From a virus, in the IMG/VR virus record IMGVR_UViG_3300021961_000482, positions 1 to 27,983 of that record: DNA of 27,983 nucleotides; one strand, given 5' to 3'. The notes below the pieces were generated by a model, which was given only the letters and a program-made list of their open reading frames with translations, did no database searches and was not told the origin of the DNA. Positions 14,403 through 19,391 of this stretch are shown here, piece by piece; position 1 is the stretch's first letter, and each line of letters begins with the position of its first letter. The translations under genes were made by a program, and so were the position numbers.

Positions 14403-14608
14403 TTCTTCTTCCCCCGTGTGTTCTTGTTGCGTTTGAAGGACAGTTTGCTTCGGTGCTCGAAGGCTTTGAGTTCCTCTGCGAATGCTGGATCGGTCAGGCC
14501 ACGGCGTTGAAGCCAAGCCTTATACTTCGCATTCATGTATTCCTGACTGATCATCGGCTCCGCAGGTAGGGAGTCCGTGATCTGCATGGATGGTGGTCGT
14601 TGTCTCAT
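14399..14608 (-). CDS. Hypothetical basic protein (69 aa)
   Basis: The product from ATG 14608 begins MRQRPPSMQITDSLPAEPMI. It has a helical middle ('QEYMNAKYKAWLQRRG', 'PAFAEELKAFEHRSKLSF') and a very basic tail (KRNKNTRGKKK). It has no recognised family. An ATG at 14587 is an alternative. The upstream bases are A/C-rich (CACAACACAGACACC) with no Shine-Dalgarno sequence. The 49-base gap before it holds a small CTGCA/TGCAG hairpin with a T5 loop. The stop overlaps the 29-aa peptide by ATGA. Confidence 0.6.
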   Translation of the reverse strand: MRQRPPSMQITDSLPAEPMISQEYMNAKYKAWLQRRGLTDPAFAEELKAFEHRSKLSFKRNKNTRGKKK

Positions 14609-14657
14609 GGTGTCTGTGTTGTGCTGCGCTGCAAAAAATGCAGGTGATGTCCACCCC

Positions 14658-14996
14658 TCAGAAGTCGAGACCGCTGATAGCTTTGACGTTTTTCTTCCAG
14701 TTTCGATTGCCAACGGGATCCGCGCTCTTGGGACAGTAACGGTCAGCGAGGAAGTCCAAGAACTTACCGGGCTTGCCAGCGGCCTCCCAGCGGCGGTGGT
14801 TATTGATGATCGTGTTCAAGCAGACCTTGCGAGCTTCGGTGGCGTCTTTGACTTTGACCGACAGGATTCCGTAGGGGGCTTTGGCCTTGGCACCACCCTC
14901 GACACGGTAGATAGCGTCAGCGATGCGGTTGGCGTCTAATGCGAGAGCGTTGGAAGCGAGTACGACGAACAGGACGAGATACTTGGTAAGATACAT
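14658..14996 (-). CDS. Secreted lysozyme-like protein, candidate endolysin
   Basis: The 112-aa protein has a signal peptide (MYLTKYLVLFVVLASNALA, probable cleavage after residue 19). A compact domain follows with 'AIYRVEGGAKAKAPYGILSV' (28-47). Here Glu33 before GG is a plausible catalytic acid, and 'YGI' recurs in transglycosylase-like folds. Cys59 and Cys88 could form a disulfide, fitting a periplasmic protein. The end contains 'ADRYCPKSADPVGNRNWKKN'. Proteins of this pattern occur in phages without another recognisable lysin, so it is the best lysis candidate in the window. The enzymatic activity is inferred. Its leader carries a copy of the repeated GTTACTGGTTAA box. Confidence 0.6.
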   Translation of the reverse strand: MYLTKYLVLFVVLASNALALDANRIADAIYRVEGGAKAKAPYGILSVKVKDATEARKVCLNTIINNHRRWEAAGKPGKFLDFLADRYCPKSADPVGNRNWKKNVKAISGLDF

Positions 14997-15000
14997 ACGA

Positions 15001-15022
15001 GTTACTGGTTAAGTTAAGTCTG
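15001..15022 (-). promoter_or_regulatory. Leader box copy 1
   Basis: GTTACTGGTTAA (15001-15012) extends to a 22-base match with the copy at 15389-15410 with only two differences. In the transcribed sense it reads TTAACCAGTAAC and ends four bases upstream of the lysozyme-like ATG, where a Shine-Dalgarno sequence would normally lie. Confidence 0.6.
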
Positions 15023-15029
15023 TAAATTA

Positions 15030-15368
15030 TCAGCGATGGATCATGCCTGTTTCCCAGCAGCTAGTACCAACGTCAACCCAATCTCCGCACTCCGGGCAAG
15101 ACATCCGACCCGATCGTCCACCACGGTAGGCCGGACGGCACGAGGCGCGCTGGACCTGCTGCACCGTGCAAATGGACACCTGAGCGTCGGAGTACTTATC
15201 TTTGCCGGTCCAGACTACCTTCCCGACGATCTCGGCCTTGGTGCTGCCATCTCGCTTGGTCACGGTGACGCTGGCTCCGGTGGTGATGTCGCCAGAGACT
15301 CGGATGCCCCAGTCTCCGTTGTTGAGCTTGGTGTATGTTGCGGTCTTTGCTGCGGTTGCGGTGTTCAT
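15030..15368 (-). CDS. Zinc-ribbon protein (112 aa)
   Basis: The protein starts MNTATAAKTATYTKLNNGDW. An N-terminal beta-rich part, 'GIRVSGDITTGASVTVTKRD' followed by 'VVWTGKD', resembles a recurring small phage domain. The C-terminal part (91-112: CPECGDWVDVGTSCWETGM, then HR) has Cys91, Cys94, Cys104 and a late His as likely zinc ligands. The linker between them is basic (RPAYRGGRSGRM) and could bind nucleic acid. The function is unknown. The leader contains two exact copies of the GTTACTGGTTAA box and no Shine-Dalgarno sequence. Confidence 0.7.
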   Translation of the reverse strand: MNTATAAKTATYTKLNNGDWGIRVSGDITTGASVTVTKRDGSTKAEIVGKVVWTGKDKYSDAQVSICTVQQVQRASCRPAYRGGRSGRMSCPECGDWVDVGTSCWETGMIHR

Positions 15369-15373
15369 GTTAA

Positions 15374-15410
15374 GTTACTGGTTAAGAGGTTACTGGTTAA
15401 GCTAAGTCCG
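15374..15410 (-). promoter_or_regulatory. Leader box copies 2 and 3
   Basis: GTTACTGGTTAA occurs at 15374-15385 and again at 15389-15400, three bases apart, directly upstream of the zinc-ribbon ATG at 15368. The second copy continues (to 15410) with nearly the same bases as copy 1 at 15001-15022. A related word, GTTACTTG, occurs twice (15649-15656 and 15666-15673) before the 64-aa gene. Confidence 0.6.
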
Positions 15411-15442
15411 CGTTTGTCGGATGCGCGCCCCCCGTGTGATCG

Positions 15443-15637
15443 TTAAGAAATGCGGCGCGATGTCACCGTGATAAGCTTGCCGTTGTCGTCGTGGAACCAT
15501 GCTGCCTCATGGATTTCGTCGCCCCACTGGATTGTCTGGACTCGCGTGCAGTGCTCACCGAGCGGTTGTCCCGTAACCTTTTGCAAAACAGGCTTGTCCG
15601 AAATGATCTCCCACTGTTTGCCGTCAATGATGTTCAT
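15443..15637 (-). CDS. Hypothetical protein (64 aa)
   Basis: The product begins MNIIDGKQWEIISDKPVLQK and is predicted beta-rich throughout, ending DDNGKLITVTSRRIS. I recognise no family. ATG 15637 is preceded by an A/C-rich leader (AACAACAACAAGTAAC) without a Shine-Dalgarno sequence, like its two downstream neighbours. The 138-base gap upstream (15638-15775) holds no gene I can see, only the two GTTACTTG words and a double TACAGAAA. Confidence 0.65.
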   Translation of the reverse strand: MNIIDGKQWEIISDKPVLQKVTGQPLGEHCTRVQTIQWGDEIHEAAWFHDDNGKLITVTSRRIS

Positions 15638-15775
15638 GTTCTTGTTGAGTTACTTGTTGTTGTTGGTTACTTGCTACGGGGAACAGTTAACCACAGGCCT
15701 CTCGGTGTGTCTACAGAAAAGTACAGAAATCTTTCAGTGCAGTTCTGACCAATGTTTACGGGCCTTTCGTGCGTG

Positions 15776-15964
15776 TCAGGACTTCGGAACCTTGCGGAAC
15801 TTCGCTTGGAACTCAGCCGTCCTGCGGATGAACAGCTTTCCGTCTCGCTCGTACACCGTTGCCCGCTCCTTCATCTCGCCAACCCTGAACTCCGCCTCGC
15901 CCCACACGTCCACTACCACGTTCGGGCTTCCGTCCCGCACCCACAAGTCGTTCTTCGTTTTCAT
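15776..15964 (-). CDS. Hypothetical protein (62 aa)
   Basis: The protein from ATG 15964 begins MKTKNDLWVRDGSPNVVVDV. It reads as a small beta-barrel-like protein with 'AEFRVGEMKERATVYERDGK' and a basic end (KFRKVPKS). It has no recognised family. The longer frame upstream looks non-coding. The gene begins inside the coiled-coil reading frame 15813-16070. If both are real they overlap by about 150 bases, which is unusual, and one may instead be inactive. Confidence 0.6.
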   Translation of the reverse strand: MKTKNDLWVRDGSPNVVVDVWGEAEFRVGEMKERATVYERDGKLFIRRTAEFQAKFRKVPKS

Positions 15965-16070
15965 CGAGTCTGTCCAATAGGAATCCAATGGTGTCTTTGA
16001 GCCTCTCGTTCTCTGCACTTAGGGCACTGACCATTGCTGTCAGCGAGTCGATACGGGAGGCAGCGTCCAC
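15813..16070 (-). CDS. Possible coiled-coil protein (85 aa), GTG start
   Basis: From GTG 16070 the frame gives MDAASRIDSLTAMVSALSAE followed by 'NERLKDTIGFLLDRLDENEE', a convincing heptad helix for about 42 residues. After that it becomes a Gly/Arg-rich sequence that looks like a shadow of the better 62-aa frame. GAGG lies only one base before the GTG. Either this is a real small protein with a poorly constrained tail, or a coiled-coil gene whose end was overwritten. Confidence 0.35.
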   Translation of the reverse strand: MDAASRIDSLTAMVSALSAENERLKDTIGFLLDRLDENEERLVGAGRKPERGSGRVGRGGVQGWRDEGAGNGVRARRKAVHPQDG

Positions 16071-16092
16071 GCCTCACATTAAGAGAAAGAAA

Positions 16093-16177
16093 CACCCCGG
16101 CACCAGCCCGTAGAGCTGCTTTAGGTCCACCTAGGAGGGGTAAAGAACCATGCCGGGGTCACGTACCACACGGTACG
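16093..16177. other. Structured intergenic region after the resolvase gene
   Basis: The 160-base gap 16071-16230 contains a perfect hairpin, CGTACC-ACAC-GGTACG (16162-16177). It also contains a 9-bp inverted repeat, ACCCCGGCA (16094-16102) with TGCCGGGGT (16151-16159), enclosing 48 bases and the word CCACCTAGGAGG. On the transcribed strand the 9-bp stem is followed by TGTTTCTTTCTCTT, which could act as a weak terminator. No tRNA fold was found. Confidence 0.5.
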
Positions 16178-16230
16178 CTAAATTGATCCGCGTGGTCAGG
16201 TATGCGCGGCCCACCTATGCAACCAACCTA

Positions 16231-16686
16231 CTAGCGTCCCCCACCCAGAACAAAGTGGAGGACGAGAAGTGCATCAGCCGTGGCAAGGGTGATGTCAAGG
16301 CTAGGGTACAGCTCCTCTGCTTTCCCGCGTAGCTTCCGCTTCCACTGGGCCTGCGTATCGACTGACTTGCGCCCACCCAGCCCAAGAGGCTCCTGCCAGA
16401 CCTTGGGAGGCACTCGGTGCAATGAGTAGCCAAGAGCCACTGCTGCTCCCTCGACTCTGCCCACGTTCTGGAACAAGACCGCAGTAGTGCTGCTGGGTAT
16501 GTTCTTGCCGGTGAACTTCGGGACCTCCTCGATCCACAGCTCCGCATCAGCCGTCTTGTAGGTCCTGAGTATCCCTATCAGGGCTGGGAGCGTGTCAGGC
16601 ATAGGCTGCAGCCAGATGGATCCGCCACAGTCACGGATGGCAAGGCCCCCAGAAGCTCCGGGATCGACCGCTACGAGCGTTTTCAT
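16231..16686 (-). CDS. ruvC: RuvC-like Holliday-junction resolvase
   Basis: The 151-aa protein has the RuvC/RNase-H fold signature. The N-terminal strand is MKTLVAVDPGASGGLAI with Asp8. 'LWIEEVPKFTG' supplies Glu53/Glu54, and 'ATADALLVL' near residue 138 gives the C-terminal Asp. A conserved basic patch (WKRKLRGKAEEL) precedes the last motif. It should resolve branched DNA made by the RecT/exonuclease pair and clear junctions before packaging. ATG 16686 was preferred because the family starts right at this strand. The frame continues upstream to a TTG at 16761. There is no good Shine-Dalgarno sequence. The upstream bases carry a partial copy of the motif I region. Confidence 0.85.
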   Translation of the reverse strand: MKTLVAVDPGASGGLAIRDCGGSIWLQPMPDTLPALIGILRTYKTADAELWIEEVPKFTGKNIPSSTTAVLFQNVGRVEGAAVALGYSLHRVPPKVWQEPLGLGGRKSVDTQAQWKRKLRGKAEELYPSLDITLATADALLVLHFVLGGGR

Positions 16687-16739
16687 AACACAATTTACAG
16701 TCTCTATGTAGTTTCTTAATTCAGAAGCGCCGGGATCGA
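16650..16739. repeat. Near-identical 18-base direct repeat at the resolvase start
   Basis: Bases 16650-16667 and 16722-16739 match at 17 of 18 positions, 72 bases apart. The inner copy encodes the catalytic motif DPGAS of the resolvase. The outer copy, in the same frame and 24 codons upstream, encodes DPGAS again in what would be an extended N-terminus. Confidence 0.65.
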
Positions 16740-16757
16740 AGACCTCCCAGAGCGCTT

Positions 16758-17765
16758 TCAAGCGCGATCCTTGACTAAGTAGGTGGACGCAGGCCGATGC
16801 CGTATAAGGCCAGCCAGCCGCTCGTCGATGCGGTTCTCGGCATCCTTGCGGGTCAGACCCTGCGCTTGCATTGCCTCGATGAGCTTAGGTATCGACAGCT
16901 TACAGGCACCAATGAACGCCTCGGAGGACAGTCCTGACCTACCAAACGCCTCGTTGATCTGCTCTGGTGCGATCTCGCGTGATCCGGCCCTGCTCTTGAG
17001 GCTGTAGCCCGGAATGTCCACGCCTTCCTTCGCGGCCAGCGTGCAGTACTCTTTGACCTCCTCAGCCCACTTGGCGGCTACCGTGGCGAGGTTAAGGGCC
17101 TTGGCCAGCGACTCCGGTGATGCCACCGAAAGATCATCCACCTGCACCATCTCGTAGCCATCGGCCACCTTGTTGATCTCGGCCAGACGTACCTTGCAGC
17201 AGGTCGAGTGCTTGCACCACCCACAGTAGTCCGAGATCCGGCACTTGGTGGTCGGGTCGTTCACCGCATCGAGGATCGGGTAGACGATGTTCTCGGCCTG
17301 CTCCCGGGTGATCGTGTAACGGCTGGCAATGCGCTTTTCACCGAACATCAGGTGTACGATGACCTCCTTGTGTCCATGCGCCTGCATCAACCCCAGCGCG
17401 TAGGCTGCCATCTGCTCTGCGTAGTTGCGCTCGACCCATTTTAAGTCAAAGAGTTGATTGCCCACCACGACGTCCGCAGTCCCTTGGAGGACCACCTTGC
17501 CGTCACGCAGGATGTCCACGGGTAGCTCGGACTGAATCTGTGAGCCCATAATGATCCTCGCATGGACATAGGCATAGGCCCACTCGACGGCCTCGCGCTC
17601 GTTGTCGGCCAGCATAGACACCAGTGCGGTCTTGCCTGCGAACATCTCGGACAGTGCCAGATGACGATCGGTTCCAGCCTCAGCTGCAGCCGTGGGAGGA
17701 CCGGGTTCGTACCGGGGCGACTTTGCTAGCGCCGGTAGAGCAGAAGGACGTGCCGTATAGGTCAT
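16758..17765 (-). CDS. PD-(D/E)XK exonuclease with Cys cluster
   Basis: The 335-aa protein carries RecB/Cas4-like nuclease motifs. GTADVVV supplies Asp98, LFDLKW gives Asp107-x-Lys109, and the YAEQMAAYALGL segment (Gln118, Tyr122) is motif QxxxY. A cluster of Cys residues follows (C175, C181, C184, C189, C190; 'SDYCGWCKHSTCC'), resembling the iron-sulfur site of Cas4/AddB-type nucleases. The C-terminal third is helical. It is joined by ATGA to the RecT-type gene, the classic exonuclease plus annealase pair that recombines phage DNA ends. The iron-sulfur assignment is inferred from Cys spacing only. Confidence 0.85.
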   Translation of the reverse strand: MTYTARPSALPALAKSPRYEPGPPTAAAEAGTDRHLALSEMFAGKTALVSMLADNEREAVEWAYAYVHARIIMGSQIQSELPVDILRDGKVVLQGTADVVVGNQLFDLKWVERNYAEQMAAYALGLMQAHGHKEVIVHLMFGEKRIASRYTITREQAENIVYPILDAVNDPTTKCRISDYCGWCKHSTCCKVRLAEINKVADGYEMVQVDDLSVASPESLAKALNLATVAAKWAEEVKEYCTLAAKEGVDIPGYSLKSRAGSREIAPEQINEAFGRSGLSSEAFIGACKLSIPKLIEAMQAQGLTRKDAENRIDERLAGLIRHRPASTYLVKDRA

Positions 17766-18592
17766 GCGGCCTCCGTGGTCACCTTGTGAGCTGACACCGC
17801 CATCGTGAACGCCTCCGGCTTGGCGAGGATCTTAGCCGCACGGGACTCACTGAGATCCTTGATCGTCTCCGCAGCGGTGATCCAGCTCTTAGCAATGAGG
17901 AACTCCCGGCCAGCAGCCAGAAGGTCAGCCTTGGCCAGCAGCTCGATCACCTGCGCCTGCAGTGTCAGCTTAGGCTCGTCAGTCGTGACCGTGGCAGGCA
18001 CCACCTCGACGTCCACAGCCTTGGCCTGAGGCTGGGTGGCGAGCACCTGCACCGGGGAAGGCTGCGCGAAGTCGGCAATTTCCTCTGGCGTGTAGGTGCC
18101 GGTCACGACCTCCGGGCAGAGCATACGCACCGCCTTGCTGATGAGCCGCGCACGCATCATTTCCGCTGGGAACTTGGCCCAGCCGGATCCACCACGTGCA
18201 GGGAGAAACCCGGCAGCCTTGGCGTCGTCAGCGGTATAGGCCAACTCAATGTCGTTGCCGTCGTAGATCCACTGGGCACGCGCTCCGTTGGCGTCGAACT
18301 GCTTCCAGACGACCTTGCCGCCACGCTCACGATACAAAGCCAGCATGGCGTCTGCGCGAAGGCTCAAGCGGCCTTGGATGACGTGATAGTGCTTGGCCAG
18401 CTCCAGCGGTGGCTTGCGCTCCACGATGCACTGGAGAGCCAATAGGTTGCCCTGCTCCGGACGGTCTGCACCGAACATGCCAGAGCGACAGATCCACTCA
18501 CCCAACTGGGTAGCGGCTGCCATTGGGTCGGCGACTTTGTCGTAGGTGTGGACGGCGTTTTGTTGCGTGGTAACTGCGGGTAGGTTGTTCAT
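17762..18592 (-). CDS. recT: RecT-family single-strand annealing protein
   Basis: The 276-aa protein has the RecT core. 'LQCIVERKPPLELAKHYHVI' (residues 53-72), 'GRLSLRADAMLALYRERGG' (74-92) and especially 'AEMMRARLISKAVRMLCPEV' followed by 'TGTYTPEE' (143-171) match the conserved region of these annealases. The C-terminal 95 residues are Ala-rich and variable. It anneals complementary single strands made by the neighbouring exonuclease. The ATG overlaps the stop of the small ribbon-helix-helix gene, and the bases upstream are A/C-rich (CAACAAACCTACATCC), with no Shine-Dalgarno sequence. Confidence 0.85.
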   Translation of the reverse strand: MNNLPAVTTQQNAVHTYDKVADPMAAATQLGEWICRSGMFGADRPEQGNLLALQCIVERKPPLELAKHYHVIQGRLSLRADAMLALYRERGGKVVWKQFDANGARAQWIYDGNDIELAYTADDAKAAGFLPARGGSGWAKFPAEMMRARLISKAVRMLCPEVVTGTYTPEEIADFAQPSPVQVLATQPQAKAVDVEVVPATVTTDEPKLTLQAQVIELLAKADLLAAGREFLIAKSWITAAETIKDLSESRAAKILAKPEAFTMAVSAHKVTTEAA

Positions 18593-18741
18593 TTTAGGAT
18601 GTAGGTTTGTTGCACTGCCTTCTCGACCAACGCCTTGACCTTGAAGCCGCCATCCCGGGCATAGGCCACGAGCTTGCGGTGGAGGTTGGCGTCGATCTGC
18701 ACGGTCTTGAGCGCGACCGGCCTGCGCGGTTTAGCTGTCAC
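18589..18741 (-). CDS. Ribbon-helix-helix-like protein (50 aa), GTG start
   Basis: The frame from GTG 18741 to TGA 18589 encodes a small basic protein: a Lys/Arg/Pro-rich head, 'LKTVQIDANLHRKLVAYARD' as strand plus helix A, then 'GGFKVKALVEKAVQQTYILK' as helix B. The layout is that of CopG/Arc-type DNA-binding dimers. It overlaps the RecT-type start by ATGA, so it could autoregulate the recombination operon. No clear ribosome-binding site precedes the GTG (GGTGG lies 13 bases upstream), and no operator could be assigned. Confidence 0.65.
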   Translation of the reverse strand: MTAKPRRPVALKTVQIDANLHRKLVAYARDGGFKVKALVEKAVQQTYILK

Positions 18742-18793
18742 GGGGGAGTAGATACCACCCAGCTACCACCGCACAACACTTTTCTACAGAAAT

Positions 18794-19390
18794 CTACGGC
18801 TTGAGCTGATTGATGCGCGTGATCTCCAGCGCACCGTACTGCTCCGGTACCCCAGCAAAGTCCGTGGCGATGCCCAAGCCATCCCCAGACTGCGCTCGTT
18901 CCACCTGATACCTGATCTGGTAGCTAGTCTCCTTCTTGGGGGCCACCAATGCATCGAGCGTGATGACACCCATGACGTTGCCAGAAAAGTAGCCGTTGAT
19001 GCTCCAAGCCTCGGTGGTCTGATCCGTGCCATTCCACAGCGCTAGCCGTGTTTTCAGCGTGTGATGGAAGACGAAGGTCGCCTTGATCTTGTACTTGCCC
19101 GGAAGGAGCGTGAACGTGTTCCCAGCCAGCCGCTCCACGGTCTCACCCTGATCGTAGGTGACCTCGTTGATGGCCCGAGGAGTCCAATCCACCACAGTCT
19201 GGTCCGCAGTGTACGACGTCTGGTCACCAGTGATGGTGGTCATGTCCGCCGTGATGGCCATCGTGGCCGACCCACCATCCTCTCCGGTGGGCAGCTCCAT
19301 CGTGAGCACCGCGTTACGCACCAGCAGCCCGTCAACGTCGGACCGCAGCTTGTTGACGAGCGCGTTGGATGTCTTTGGATCGTAGGCCAT
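18794..19390 (-). CDS. Jelly-roll-like virion protein (198 aa)
   Basis: The protein starts MAYDPKTSNALVNKLRSDVD, a helical head. A Thr-rich spacer follows ('TADMTTITGDQTSYTADQTV', about 48-67). The beta-rich C-terminal domain of about 120 residues includes 'NTFTLLPGKYKIKATFVFHH' and 'ARLALWNGTD'-like strands, resembling the C1q/TNF-type jelly roll used in phage fibres and decoration proteins. It follows the giant virion protein with one base between stop and start. A trimeric surface or tail-tip role is likely but inferred from fold appearance. Confidence 0.65.
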   Translation of the reverse strand: MAYDPKTSNALVNKLRSDVDGLLVRNAVLTMELPTGEDGGSATMAITADMTTITGDQTSYTADQTVVDWTPRAINEVTYDQGETVERLAGNTFTLLPGKYKIKATFVFHHTLKTRLALWNGTDQTTEAWSINGYFSGNVMGVITLDALVAPKKETSYQIRYQVERAQSGDGLGIATDFAGVPEQYGALEITRINQLKP

Positions 19391-19391
19391 G

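Noticed and set aside
16093-16177. HDV-like self-cleaving ribozyme
   Set aside because: The transcribed strand has CCGGCATGG and a CCTCCTA loop reminiscent of HDV, but the second strand of the outer helix is too far from the inner hairpin for the nested double pseudoknot.
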